A stretch of 64,000 bases of DNA from Artemisia argyi (GCA_030686995.1 CM060708.1:187546749-187610748), one strand, 5' to 3'; shown: positions 12,094-23,949, numbered from the stretch's first letter. Translations and numbers: made by a program. The notes: generated by a model from the letters alone, not told the origin.

Positions 12094-12439
12094 AATGAGT
12101 CACATTCCAATTGTGAACATCTCTTTAGACTCAGAGGGTACCACAAATTCAGAGATAAGTTAGTACTCTGATTCTGAGTTTGAAGATCCAGGATGGTCAG
12201 ATTATTTTCCTCCTCATGTGCAATGGATGGGACACCAAGAAGCTTCATCAACAATGAGTGCAGCCAACTCTACCATAACTGATGCAGGTAGTACTACCAG
12301 CAAAAAGCCCAAAAAGAAGAAAGTTGTTACTGGTTCATCTTTGGCTAAAGAGCTTCCACATTCTTTGACTCAAGCCCTGGAAACAGCTATTCAGAACATG
12401 AAGTGGCCCGCTCCAAGAAAAGAAAGACCTCCCAAATAG
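12094..12439 (+). pseudogene. Small antisense ORF of S1, function unknown
   Basis: The ATG at 12094 (MSHIPIVNISLDSEG) runs to a TAG near 12154, then the same frame continues (YSDSEFEDPGWSDYF) to the TAG at 12437-12439. The sequence has an acidic start, a Ser/Thr-rich middle and a basic KKPKKKKVV patch that looks like a nuclear-localisation signal. It lies between RNase H and the extra ORF and is transcribed, if at all, against the element. An AATAAA-like signal follows near 12675. The single internal stop suggests a recently intact frame. I do not recognise the family. Confidence 0.5.
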
Positions 12440-12779
12440 GTTCTTGGCCTGGCTTGCCAAAGAAAACAGACTTCTTTTGATGACAAGAGAAGGACTTCTC
12501 AAAAGGGAAAACAAAGCTATGAGGGCAAGGGAAAAAGGCCTATGGAGTAGGTGTGTGAAGCTTGGTAGTAGGTTGATGTAGTCTTGTGTTTGTGTTGTCT
12601 TTGTTGTGTCTGTGTCTGTTACTTGAAAGCAAGAATGGTGATGTACTCTGAATGGTAGTTGTAAGAACTTGAATGAATAAAATCCTTTCTTTTGAATGAT
12701 ACATGTAGCCTCCCCTCAAATAATGACTAACTAATAACTACTTATGCCTCCCCTAAAAAATAGCTTACATATTAATCAT

Positions 12780-13263
12780 GCCAATACTCACAACCAAAAA
12801 AGTAAATCTTGAAACATCAAAGCCCTTTGTGAGTAGATCTGCTACATTATCATCAGTATGAACTTTAACCACATTGATAAGCCTTTGTTCATAGCAATCT
12901 CTTATAAAGTGATGTCTAATCTGAATGTGCTTGGTCTTGGAATGATAGACTGGATTCTTGACAATACAGATAGTACTCTCATTATCAATATTGATAGGAG
13001 TATTCTTGAAATTGAATCCATAATCTAGAAGCTGATTCTATAACCAAAGTACTTTTGCACGACAACTTGCAGCAGCTACATACTCTGCTTCTGTGGAAGA
13101 AGTTGCTGCAATTGTTTGCTTCTTACATTGCCATGACATTAATCTGCTTCCAAGGTACTGGCATCCTCCAGTTGTGGATCTTCTATCATAGGTATCTCCA
13201 GCATAGTCACTGTCTGAAAAGGCTTGGAGATGGAAAGGTGAATCCCTAGGATACCATAATCCT
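12780..13263 (-). pseudogene. RNase H domain of S1
   Basis: Translating the minus strand past the TAG at 13266-13264 gives the copia RNase H core in the same frame as RT: AFSDSDYAGD, SSTEAEYVAAA and IDNESTICIV supply the acidic residues. The domain ends with a stretch typical of copia (HTDDNVADLLTKG). A second TAG falls near 13037. It degrades the RNA template during reverse transcription. Confidence 0.85.
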
Positions 13264-16200
13264 AGCTATGGTTGTTGCCTAAGATACCTGAAAATCCTCT
13301 TGACAGCATTCAAGTGAGATACTTTTGGATTAACTTGATGTCTTGCACATAAGCTCACAGCAAAAGTAATATCAGGTCTTGATGCAGTTAAATACATAAG
13401 ACATCCAATCATAGACCTGTATAGTGTGACATCAACATCTTCTCCATCTTCATCTTTTCCCAAAGGTTTGTTAGTATCCACTGGTGTAGATGTAGGCCTA
13501 ACAGTAGTGAAAGTGAATCTCTTAAGAATATCTGCAACATACTTATCTTGATAAATATAAATTCCACTGCTTGACTGTTGCACTTGAAGTCCTAAGAAAA
13601 ATGTTAATTCTCCCATGGAACTCATCTGAAACTCTTTCTGCATAAGATCTTTAAATTCCTTCACCATAGATTGCTTGGTAGCACCAAAAATAATATCATC
13701 TACATACACTTGAACTAGCATAATATCCTTCTTGTCTCTCTTGATAAACAAAGTCTTGTCAATAGCTCCTCTTCTATAACCATGTTGTAGTAGAAAATTG
13801 GAAAGACTTTCATACCATGCTCTTGGAGCTTGATGAAGGCCATAAAGAGTCTTGATCACCTTGTAGACTCTGTTTGGGTGTGCAGGGTCCTCAAAACCAG
13901 GAGGCTGTTTGAGATAAAGTTCTTCTATGATTTTGCCATATAAAAAAGCACTTTTAACATCCATTTGATATACAGGGAATCCCATATAAGATGCAAAAGC
14001 CAAAAATAGCCTGATGGCTTCAAGCCTTGCCACAGGAGCAAGAACTTCATCATAGTCTACTCCTTCTTCCTGTCTATATCCTTGAGCCACTAACCTTGCC
14101 TTGTTCTTAATAACATTCCCTCTTTCATTTCTTTTCACTCTGAAGACCCATTTAGTTCCAATAAGTTTCTTTCCATCAGGTAAATCACATAATACCTAAA
14201 CTTCTTGAAGTTTAAACTGTAGGAGTTCTTCTTGCATAGCTTCCACCCAACTTTCCTTGGCTAATGCTTGTTTGATATTCTTGGGCTCTTCCTGAGATAG
14301 AAAACAAGCAAATAAACACAACTTCTGATCCTTGTGATTCACCCGGTTTTGCTGGTAGATAAAACTAAGTAAAGAAGTATGTTGTTGAGACATATTCTTG
14401 GCCCTAGTCCTTGTGAGCACCCCTGATGATGAGGGTCCAATAATATTGGTAACAGGATGAGTGTTATGAATTCTGAGAATAGGAGTTGGTGAGACTTCAA
14501 GATTATCTTCCAAATTAGTTATATCAGGATCTTCATTAGAATCTAAGAAAATTCCTTCTTGATCCAATTCATCATCAGTGTCTTCTAAGGTAATTGTGTT
14601 TGGATCAGCAATATCTTCTAAGTCAGGCATATTGGAATCATTAACAGCATCAGTATTTATCCAATTTGAAGTATCCAAAGGTTGAAAAGTACTTTCAAAT
14701 GGATTAGCAGTACTTTGGGGTAAAGTACTAGCTGTTTCTTTTGCCTTCTTCTTTTCTACTTCATAAGCTCTCCTTTGTTCATCATCATATGACTTAGCCA
14801 TTGTTTCTTGAAAAAGCATCCTAGAAAGTTCATCTTGAATGGCTTGATCTTCTGCAGATACTAGTATTTGTGGTGGAACAGTACTTTGAGGATCATCAGT
14901 ACTGTTAGGTTTAGAAGTACCTTGAGGCTCAGAAGTACTTTTCTTCTCATCATTGGCATTATCTTTTGGCTCATCTTCAGATCTTAAATTAACATCATGA
15001 ACAATGTACTGTGCTTCTTCTTCAGTGGGAGCAAGTTGATTTTCTTCCCTTACAGGTACATAATTCATTGATGAAGACATTAAATCAAGATCAAACATCC
15101 AATCAGGACTTTTACCTTTAGAATTCTCTTGTTCTTCTAAAAAATCAACATGAAGACATTCTTGAACCTTCTTGGTAGCCCTATTGTACACTCTGAATCC
15201 TTTTCTATTTGTACAATATCCCAATAAATATCCTTCATCTGACTTCCCATCAAATTTGCCCAAATTATCAGCAGTATTTAAGATGGTTAGAGGACATCCA
15301 AAAGGTTTCATAAACTTGATGCTTGGCTTCTTTCCCATGAGCAACTCATAAGGTGTCTTCATTTGAGGTTTAGTGACTGATACTCTATTCAATACATAGC
15401 AAGCAGCACTTACAGCATCAGCCCAGAATGGAACAGGTAGTTGAGAGTCTGCAAGCATTGTCCTTGCTGCTTCTATAAGAGTTCTATTCTTTCTTTCTGC
15501 AACTCCATTTTGTTGAGGAGTTCTAGCAATACTGAACTCTCTTTTAATTCCTTTCTTGGTACAAAATTCATCCATAAGCTGATTCTTGAACTCAGTCCCA
15601 TTATCACATCTAATGCCTCTAACCTTGAGTCTTAACTGATTTTCAAGTGCTATAATTAGATCATGAATAGCATCAAAAGTTTCATCTTTAAAGCATAAGA
15701 AAAAGACCCAACTAAATCTGCTAAAGTCATCTGTTACAACCAAGAAGTACTTCTTCTTGTTCAGACTAACAACTGAAACAGGTCCAAACAGATCCATGTG
15801 CAGCAATTCCAAAGGCTCTCTAATAGTCTTCTCATAAATCTTCTTACAAGAGGCCTTGTGCTGTTTACCCTTCTTACAAGCAAGACATGTGTGATCATTC
15901 TTGAATGTATTAGAAGGTAAACCTCTAACTAAATTACCTCTGACCAGCTTATTGATGTTTTTGAAATTTACATGTCCCAGTCTTCTGTGCCATTGATGTG
16001 CTTCCTCCATAGATGCTCTTGCAATCAAACATGTTGCTCTTTCAGCAGAATTTACATTCTTTAAGTCTATGCTGTACACATCATTAGTTCTTGGTGCTCT
16101 CAGCAACACCAAGTTTCTATCTTCTAACTTTAAATCAGGAGAAAGTATAAGACATTCTGTGTCAAAGAATAACACAGGGTACTTCTTATCACAAATCTGA

Positions 16201-16445
16201 GAGACTGACAAAAGATTGAATTTGAGCTCCTTCACATATCTAACATCTTCAAAATCAATGTTTCCTGCCTTGATAGTTCCTTTGCCAGTTATTCTTCCTC
16301 CATCAGGATCATTCCCAAATGCAACTTTTCCTCCAAAATAAGCTTTAAAATCTGACAAGAGCTCCTTTTCTCCTGTCATACTGCCAGAGCAACCACTATC
16401 TACAATAAGATGATCTTTAAGCTCCTCCTCTGGGTTGCCCTGCAT
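13264..16445 (-). pseudogene. Protease-integrase-reverse transcriptase of S1
   Basis: One frame is cut by a TAG at 14196-14198 (where Trp is expected). In order: protease DSG in VDSGCSGSMTG near the start; the pre-integrase HHCC finger (HQWHRRLGH, then CLAC); the integrase core with MDLFGP, CDNGTEF and GVAERKN, giving the D,D-35-E spacing; an acidic, Q-S/G-T-rich linker; then RT from KNKARLVAQGYRQ with the catalytic YVDD in VQVYVDDIIFGAT. Integrase before RT marks Ty1/copia. The copy is inactive through this stop and others downstream. Confidence 0.93.
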
Positions 16446-17295
16446 TCACATGAAAAGGTTAGTTATTTTTAGGAACCCAAGCCATTACTGACTTGTGTTC
16501 CCCTTGTGGAGTGACATACTCAAAATTTTTGAGTATGTAATCACCACTGTCTTTGAAAGCATGATCAAGAATTAAGGTTTTTGTTTCCAAAACTGTTGAT
16601 TTTTCAAGATCACTTGTACCCTTTTTACCCTTAACTTCTGAAAGTACTGGTTTTTCCCCAGCAGTACTTTCTTTCTTAACCCATTTAGTTGTAACTTTAG
16701 GAGTTGGGTTCTGTGTCCTAGCATCTTTTCTTGTGTTGTAAGGCTTTCTAGGGTTGTAATGATTGTGCCTCCTAGATCATACACTTGAGTGTTTGCTAGA
16801 AACATTAGGGAACTTTCTATCAGTACTTTGTGAAGGTACTGAGGGTTTGGAGTATGACCTTTTCTGATGAGGGTACCTATAGTCTTTTGAGAAATGACTA
16901 TGGTTGACCCTATTTGTATAGTTCCAAACTGGTTTGTTATCCCTTGGCTTATTCTCCCTATAACTTGGTTGTGCAGTTCTGGTCTTTGGATATTTACTTA
17001 GGTATTCTGAATGATAATCACAGTCTTTAATCAAATGATGAGGACTATAACAAACATAACAGACCTTTGGACCAATATCCCTAAATCCCCTTCCATAAGT
17101 GTTTCTAAAATTAGCAGTATTTTGAAAGAATTTTCTTTGAGGTACTGCTGAGTGATCAGCAGTATTTCGAAAAGAGTTTGAAGGTACTGCTTGTTTTGAA
17201 AACTTGGTCTCTTCTACCTTAGGTGCTTCAACAGATTTTTCTAAAGTTTCAGAATTAAATTTACTTTTAAGCTTTTCCCCAAAACTCTAGATTAT
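16446..17295 (-). pseudogene. Gag C-terminus of S1 with a second zinc knuckle
   Basis: It bridges gag and protease in a broken frame. A frameshift near 17290 and a stop near 16777 separate it from its neighbours. A second CX2CX4HX4C knuckle is readable (CYVCYSPHHLIKDC near 17020-17060), followed by a basic, Tyr/Asn-rich stretch. Two knuckles in one gag fit long copia gag proteins. Confidence 0.7.
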
Positions 17296-19296
17296 CTATA
17301 CCATAACAATCAACATCTTTTCTAGGTGGTTGAAAGCTACCTGGGGGTGAGGAACTGCATTATATCCCTTTTCTTTCTGAAATACAGGAGGTGTTGGACT
17401 AGGGGATTCCTCATCACTAGATTTGTTTTCATCTAGACTTATGAACTCTTCATCACTAGTGGAGGTATCAACTGTAAGATTTAGTTCCTTGCTCTTAAAT
17501 GGAATACCTTCATTGCTATTATTATCATAACCTAGGCCTGTCTTAATATTAGATGTTCTTTGCTTTTCAACAAATTGAACATGTGATACACCTGCCTCAT
17601 TCCATACAACAAGTTTTTCTAACAACTTATCCCTTTCAGCAGTCACTTTTTCTAGTTCAGACACCTTGCAACCTAGTTTCCAATCATTTAACTTAACTAG
17701 GTAATCCTGTTGTTTATATGTTTCAAGCCATGCTACTTCATTGTTTTCATGTGTAAGAATTTTGGCTTCCATTGACTCTAAAGTTAATTGATAACCAGTT
17801 ATCTCAGCCCTAGCTTTTTGAAATTTATCTCTTTCAGCTACATACTCACTAAGTAACTTTTGATACATATCATTACACTTAGAGCATACCTCAGAGTTAG
17901 TGGATGAAATTGGTGAAGCAGCTACCATAGCAAGCTGAATAGGTGCTTCTTCAAACTCCATGCTCCAATCAAAGCTTCCTAACTCATCTCTTGACTCCAA
18001 AGCAGCATATCCAGGCTCTTCATCAAATGCTGTGCTCCAGTCTTCCAATGCAACCATTGAATAGGTTACAGGTTCATCATCAAACTCATTGGACCAATCA
18101 ATCTTTGACAGATTCTCTTGAGCAACCAAAGCTTTTGGTTTTGTTTCAGTAATTGGAATCTCTTTTCTCTCAGGCTTGGGTGGTTCAATCATCTTGTTTG
18201 CTTGATACTTTGCAAATTTGCACTCCCTTGCAAAGTGACCAGTCCTTTGACAGTTGAAACACTCAATCTTGGACTTGTCAAATGTTATTCCTTGTTTAGC
18301 TCTGAAGTTGATGCCTTTTCCTGTCTTGTTCACATACTTCTTGATCCTTGCAGTGAGCATGGCAACTTGCCATCTAATATCAATTTCTTCCAAAGCATCA
18401 TCATCTATTTGTAATACATCTTCTTGATAGGTGACAGGTAGAGATGCTTGTTGAGCAAAGAATGAACATAGAACATCATCTGAGGTGGGGGTTAATGATT
18501 GTGATGAATTGGTGGTGACCATTGTTGTGCATGGAACTTGTGTTTCAGTCACAGTACTTTGAACAAGATAAGCAGTACATTTGTTAGAAGTACTGCTTTT
18601 CTTTTCAGAAAAGACAAAAGCAATGTTCTGTTGTGTGCTTGAACCTGTAGTACCATTCATCTCATGCTCATACACCTTCAGAGTGTTGTAAAGATCATCA
18701 AAGTCCATAGTATCCAGCCCTAATTGTCCTCTGATCATAGTAGCAACTACATGCCATGTTGATGGCAAACTTCTCAAGAACTTCAAATTAGCATCTTCAA
18801 CTGATGCCTCAGCATCATATAGTTCTAATATACTCAGAAGACGTTGGAATCCTTCATAAGCAGAATCAAGACCTTCTCTTTCTCCAACTGTGAAAGTTTC
18901 AAATTGTTGCTTCAGCAAATTCCTATGCATCTTCTTGGAAGCATCATTACCTCCAAACTTCTTCTTTATTGCAGCCCATAGTTGTTTGGCATCTTTGGCA
19001 TCATGAAATTTTAATAGGTGACCATCAGGAATAGCAGAAAGTAGTATGTTGAGTGCTTTGTCTTGATTTCTTTTGGTAGCAGCAGGTACAGTAATTTTAG
19101 GTGGTGTTGGTTGTCTAGGTACCTCTACTGGTTCTTCAATTTGCATGTTTCCATTGACAATCACATCCCATAGTACATGGTATGTGATGGCAATGTACTG
19201 CCTCATCTTCATGGCCCATAGGTTGTACTCTCCCTTCTTAACAATAGGGATTCTAACAGCAGTGATTGAGGGAGCAGGAGCAGCATCCGTAGACAT
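17296..19296 (-). pseudogene. Gag of S1
   Basis: A 666-aa frame starting MSTDAAPAPSI, about 70 bases after the primer site. The first ~220 residues form the copia gag/UBN2-type domain (GEYNLWAMKMRQYI, LKFLRSLPSTW). A CCHC knuckle CFNCQRTGHFAREC lies near residue 346. A coiled-coil-like region follows around residues 480-580. It ends by frameshift near 17296 instead of reading into protease, so the polyprotein is broken although this part is uninterrupted. It would form the virus-like particle that packages element RNA. Confidence 0.9.
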
Positions 19297-19364
19297 CTTG
19301 AAGGGTTTGTAGTGAAATCGGTTTAAAGGTTTTAAAGGTTTGTCTTCTTAATCAGAGTTTCCAA

Positions 19365-19380
19365 CCGGGCTCTGATACCA
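19365..19380 (-). other. Primer-binding site of S1 (tRNA-iMet)
   Basis: The minus strand reads TGGTATCAGAGCCCGG, two bases from the LTR. This is the classical initiator-methionine tRNA site used by most plant copia elements. Confidence 0.92.
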
Positions 19381-19382
19381 CT

Positions 19383-19926
19383 TGTTGGATCTATATACTC
19401 TGACCAAACTACTTTGTAGCTTGTAAGGGTTTAACAATATTGAGTAAACTCAACATTATTAATATTGAAACACTGTTTTACCTTGTAAAGTATGCGGAAT
19501 CTACTAACACAAAGCTTAAGAAGAACTTTTATATTAACCAAACTTTGAACCTGCTTTGCTACACAGATTCACTAACAATCCCTAACTATTAACTTTGATC
19601 GATTTCTAAACGTATCTAAGACTTGTAAAACTTATATCGACTAATACCTCTTAAGGCTCTTTTTATAGATAACCTTAAGTCGGTTTACAACATGTAATCC
19701 TTGAACGACAAGTCATTATCCCTAACTAATTCTAGAATATTCGTTTAGTATTACACATTAATCCTTATCTAATATTGCACATCAGTCCTTGTTTCCTTTG
19801 AAGTACTTTAAGCATTCTTCAATAACTGTAGCACTTTGACTTTATTCTTCAGCAGTACTTTGACTTTATTCTTCATGCAGCAGTACTTTGACATCCAGAA
19901 GTACTTTGATATTTTATATCCCAACA
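19383..19926 (-). repeat. 5' LTR of S1
   Basis: 544 bp, TGTTGGATC to CCCAACA. A minus-strand TATA-like TATAAAAAG lies near 19655-19665. AGTACTTTG motifs cluster in its outer 130 bases. The right-hand target site copy should be CTATG (19927-19931); the left copy was deleted. Confidence 0.9.
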
Positions 19927-20525
19927 CTATGATTTTTGGTTGTATTTAATGCGTATGAGAATTCTAATGATCCCATGTTAGGAGCTTCTAATGGCTCGAC
20001 ATAGGAGTGAAGTAGGATCCTATAAAGTTAGGGAATATTGTACACGGCCCTACGACTAGTATTAAGGAATATGACCCGTCATCCATGCAATTGTAACAAG
20101 CTATTAACCTGTAAAAGATATCTAGGGAGTAATGAAACATAAGTAAACACAACTTTCCTCATTATTGTTTCCACCACACTAGTATAATTAGCTTTATTTT
20201 CATTTCTGTTATTTTATTTTGATTGCATCTTAGTTTATTGGGTTAGTTGGCTAGCAACTAATTCTGCCCACTCTTCCAAAACCCGAGATTTTAATTGCTT
20301 TCCATAAAATATAAAATACAAAAAGAGTCATCGCTCACCTCTAGACCTAGTTTAGTAGGCTTTCTAATCCTAGCGACACTATTCCTGAGTTGAACGATCA
20401 ATCCCCCGGTACTTGTCATTATAATATACTACAACGATCAGGTACACTGCTTGGTGGGGGTTGTAAGCTTCTCGAGATCCCTTGAGAGGTAAAACTTGTT
20501 GAGAGGGTGCGATCCCCACGTATCA
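19927..20525 (+). repeat. 3' LTR of element B, second part
   Basis: Resumes at the position matching 3109 of the 5' LTR and ends CACGTATCA next to the target duplication AGCGT. About 310 bases of LTR are missing between the two parts. Confidence 0.9.
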
Positions 20526-20530
20526 AGCGT

Positions 20531-21273
20531 CGAGCTGTAATTGGGCAATTCCATCGTACTAGTGTCTGGGAAAAGAGTTTGCAAAGCCCATGCTACAAGA
20601 AAAAGTAGCTTTAGTGACGAGAATTTTTTTTGGTCACTATTTAGATGAAAATAGTGACGATATAAATTTTTGTCATTATTTTTGGTCATCGGTAGAAATT
20701 CAGTGACGAAACTCATAAGTGGTCACTATTTAGTCACTAAATTACATGAAGCGTCAACTGCCTATAGGAATTGAAAGTGAAGGACACTGATACTTGGACT
20801 GACATTGGTAGTTTCTTCGAATTAACTAAATCTAGTCAACTTTAATGTTTTTTCAGCTCTTTTAAATTGGAAAAAGAATTAGAGGGGGGACTTTTGATTC
20901 ATTTACTTGTAAATTGGCCAATTCTGGTTTGGGTTTCTCTTATAACGGGTCAACCAGGGGAAAAGAATGAGTAGTTTTTAAGGGAACTGTTTGAACGTGT
21001 CAAAAGTCACACTCTGTGTGATCTAGACATATTTAGATGCAGGAAGGCTTTGAATTATACGGATAGAATCATCATACTGCCGTCTTCTAGTGAATGATAA
21101 TTGTTAACTGTTGTATTTCTCTTCTAAGAACTTGCTTGTTTATGATATATCATTATGTCAGAAGGCTAAATTAAGTTTAGGGGAACATTTATTTTGATAT
21201 TTGTCATTTTAGGCCGAAACGATTCAAAAATGACTAAATGGTTCATAAATTAGGAATTTCTGTATAGTACAAG
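20531..21273. other. Unassigned flank between elements B and T1
   Basis: No supported gene. Apart from the CACTA-like remnant described separately, the sequence is AT-rich and unremarkable. Confidence 0.5.
20590..20748 (+). mobile_element. Possible CACTA-type DNA transposon end (remnant)
   Basis: The string CTACAAGAAAAAG resembles CACTA termini (CACTACAAGAAA). It is followed by repeated short motifs of subterminal-repeat style: TAGTGACGA, AATAGTGACGA, CAGTGACGAA, and inverted GGTCACTATTTAG twice. No opposite end or transposase is seen, so this is a fragment at best. Confidence 0.4.
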
Positions 21274-21278
21274 TGTAG

Positions 21279-21760
21279 TGTTTGAGTAAATTCCTGCTAT
21301 GTCTAGAAAGGTCTCGAGAATCTTCCGATGAAAGCCTTAAGAATCCTTCGGACCTGAAGATACACAGGAAAACGTGTTAGCCTCGCCCGGGGTGTTATCC
21401 TAGGACCAAGCTCCGGCGTGAGAGTAAGTATTGGGTTTAGTTATAATGAATATCTGTGTAAATGTGCAGTAAATGCTAATAGATTATATGAGTAAACGAG
21501 AAGTATTTATACTACCTTAACCTTGTACCTTTTTAGTGTTCGGCACTGTGCATAGTACGAGTAGGTGACTATTCCTGACATATAAGGAGTGGCGTAATGG
21601 GCTATCCCTATACTATGGTGTCAGTTATAGGAGACACGTGGCAAGCACGTGCCCGTGAAATCAGGGTTGTATTCTGCATCTGTCTAGTTCATCCGGATGT
21701 CAATCCTTCCGGCATAATTCATCTGGACAATATACAGCCATCTGGCTATATACACAATCA
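21279..21760 (-). repeat. 3' LTR of T1
   Basis: 482 bp, TGTTTGAG to CACAATCA in plus view. On the minus strand a TATAAATA box lies near 21506-21515, and two G-boxes (CACGTG at 21635-21640 and 21646-21651) lie about 125 bases upstream, in U3. By eye it differs from the right LTR by roughly 5%. Confidence 0.92.
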
Positions 21761-21773
21761 TGTCCCCCCCAGT
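21761..21773 (-). other. Polypurine tract of T1
   Basis: The minus strand reads ACTGGGGGGGACA directly before the LTR start TGATTGTG. Confidence 0.8.
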
Positions 21774-22087
21774 GTCATGCTATAACTTTGAGAAGTTGTA
21801 ACATGATATTTTGTCTCTCCGGAAAATCATGTCTTCTCGTTCTTATAACTTTGATACGTACTCGCTTTTTTTTTTATATTACTATTATTTTGGCGGTTTG
21901 GGCTGAATCATGTTATTGTTGGGCCGCGGCGTGTTCACGGCCCAAGTCCATTTCCTGGGGGGAAACACATTTTTACCGTGATGTGTGAGATGCAACCACA
22001 TGTCCAGAGGTGTGTTCGTGGATGTCTTAGATGTGACCTCGGGTAAGTCTGACATGAAGCGACGTTTCACTGTTCCTTCAGTTTCCC

Positions 22088-22094
22088 TATATAA
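22088..22094 (+). promoter_or_regulatory. TATA box for the T1 antisense gene
   Basis: TATATAA in CCCTATATAAGGC lies 148 bases before the ATG at 22242. The sequence after it is pyrimidine-rich, as in plant leaders. It faces opposite to element transcription. Confidence 0.6.
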
Positions 22095-22986
22095 GGCTTG
22101 CCTCTTTCATTTTTACAGTTTTTACTTTCACTTCCCTTCTTTCTTCAGTGTTTGGTTTCTCCGTCTTCATATCAGGTGTGTTCCTCCGACTCTCCTTCCT
22201 TTCTTCATTGTTAGAGTTGCCTTCCCCTCTATCCACTAGTTATGGCTTCGGACTCGCAAGAAAATGTCGCCTCGGCGTCTGGTGCCGAGGATATTGTGCC
22301 GAAATTTGATATGCATATATATACGTCCGTTATGTCGGAGCAAGATGTGAGGAATGCCGCTCAAATTTATGGGATTCCCTCGAAGTTGAATCCTCAGTTG
22401 CCTCCATCCAATATGACTATGGATCGTCTGCCGAGGAATGCAATTGGTATTTATGAAGCATATCTGGAGTTCTCCGGGATTAGGGTTCCGTTCTCTACCT
22501 TCCTCCTTCAAGTTCTTAGCCACTACCGAGTGCACTTATCTCAACTTGTTCCGATTGGTTTGTCGAAGGTTATACTGTTTGAAGTGTATTGCAGAAGTTT
22601 GGATTTTGCTCCGTATCTGACTCTATTCCGGCTTTTTTATGCGTTACAAAAACAAGGGCATTGGTTCTCCTTTGCTCGTCGTACCGGCAAGAATGGTCAA
22701 GCGATAATTTTTAACGAGACATGCTTGAGTATGAAACACTGGAAAGATAGATTTTTCCTTATCGACCGTCGAGCAATTCCGCATGATATACCCTGGAGGC
22801 ATCCGGACTCTAGTGTTTCCGAACTGCCTCCGTTCACTGGTTATCAACCAGAGCATGTGGAAGCTTTGACAGCCGCGGTCATTGATATCCAGGCGATTCA
22901 TTCGGCGCTCCTCTTTGAGGCTGGTTTAACAAAGATTTGGAAGTATCCTGGGCATCAGCCGGTTTTTAAGGATGGGGAGGGGAATG

Positions 22987-23093
22987 GTAACTCTCTCGTT
23001 GTCCATCTAGTGTCTGTCTATTGTATATATTTTTCTCTCTATCCTTATGTTATATTACACATTTACGTTTCCCCTTTCTCTTTTCTTTTGCAG
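22987..23093 (+). other. Intron 1 of the T1 antisense gene
   Basis: Donor GTAACTC, acceptor TTTTCTTTTGCAG after a long pyrimidine tract. Removing it joins two frames that are otherwise out of register (phase 1). Confidence 0.75.
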
Positions 23094-23726
23094 TTGTGCC
23101 AATGTCTCGATTTCTTAGGTTTCCGAACACTTCACTTTCTCGTGTTGGAAAGGGACCTGCATTGGCTGATGGGGGTGATGTCGAGTTACATGTGACGGAG
23201 CCTCTCGGTCCTAAGGATCCGATCCCAAATAAGACGGGTCTAGAAAGGGTTGTTTAAAAGCCAGATCAAAGAGTGCTAGATTCTCGGGCTGCCAAGGAGA
23301 GAAAAAAGCAAGCTGCCCTTCCTCGTACTGGAAACAAGAAACGTCCGGTTGGGGATCCTTATCATCGCTCATACAAGAGAGCCACTGTTTCAAGCGTTGT
23401 GATATCGGAGGATGATTCCTCTTCCGATGGTGATCATACTCGTTCTCCTTCTCCTGTTAATATCAGTCATCCTAACTCTGAGAATGTTGAGGATGGTGAA
23501 AATGCCGAGAATGTGGAGGCTGGGAACAATGTTGAGAACATGGAGGTTCCTGTTGAATAAAATATTGAGGGTGCTGATGGTGCGAATCACGAAGAGAATG
23601 TTGTTCCTGAGAATGTTGAGAATGGCAATGGGGGGAATGAGGGGGATGGCTTGAGCCTCGATACTTTTATGACCGACGTGAACGAAGGCTCGAATCGTCC
23701 TAACACCGCATATCTTGCACATGGAG

Positions 23727-23801
23727 GTATTTTCATTTTACGGCCTTATCATTGGTTTTCAAGGAATTGTTGTAACATTTTCTGACTTCGTCTGACTACA
23801 G
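23727..23801 (+). other. Intron 2 of the T1 antisense gene
   Basis: Donor GTATTTTC, acceptor CTGACTACAG; phase 1, 75 bases. Confidence 0.7.
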
Positions 23802-23864
23802 GTTTCCAGGGATCCCCCTCCGGTGGTTCCACCCGTCAAGCTTTTACCCGTAGGGGGTTAGGAG

Positions 23865-23949
23865 GTAGGTTCTTTTCTGGGACAAAATTTGATTTATTTA
23901 GGTTCTTTTCTCTCCCCCTTTTTTTTAAAAGACTTTTTATCTTTTTTAG
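23865..23949 (+). other. Intron 3 of the T1 antisense gene
   Basis: Donor GTAGGTTC, acceptor TTATCTTTTTTAG; phase 1, 85 bases, T-rich. Splicing leads into the frame ERGDSAEPFVLGW. Confidence 0.7.

Larger units (their letters stand above)
7974..19926 (-). mobile_element. S1: large Ty1/copia retrotransposon with an extra ORF after pol, inserted in element B
   Basis: Minus strand. The 5' LTR is 19383-19926, the primer site 19365-19380, then gag, protease, integrase, RT and RNase H down to about 12780. A small antisense ORF and a ~940-codon extra ORF follow, then the polypurine tract and a 68-bp stump of the 3' LTR. Internal length is about 11.3 kb, long for a copia element because of the extra ORF. 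Gene order (integrase before RT) is diagnostic of copia. The long gag with two zinc knuckles and the post-pol ORF suggest a SIRE/Maximus-like group. All genes carry stops or frameshifts. Confidence 0.92.
2265..20525 (+). mobile_element. Element B: Athila-related non-autonomous LTR retrotransposon, split by copia S1
   Basis: The plus-strand 5' LTR is 2265-3707, the internal region 3708-7443, and the 3' LTR is in two parts (7444-7973 and 19927-20525) around copia S1. The 5-bp target duplication AGCGT is exact (2260-2264 and 20526-20530), so one insertion is bounded. The LTR and the 3' internal region match those of elements C, D and J, which carry Athila-type gag. B has no gag, protease or pol; an unrelated acidic ORF occupies that place. 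It must have moved using proteins from relatives. Confidence 0.9.

Noticed and set aside
20438..20716. 92-aa minus-strand ORF
   Set aside because: Spans the LTR B end, target duplication and CACTA-like remnant, so it is a chance frame.
22236..22535. 99-aa minus-strand ORF, and 23390-23722 minus
   Set aside because: Reverse frames of the antisense gene exons; no motifs.
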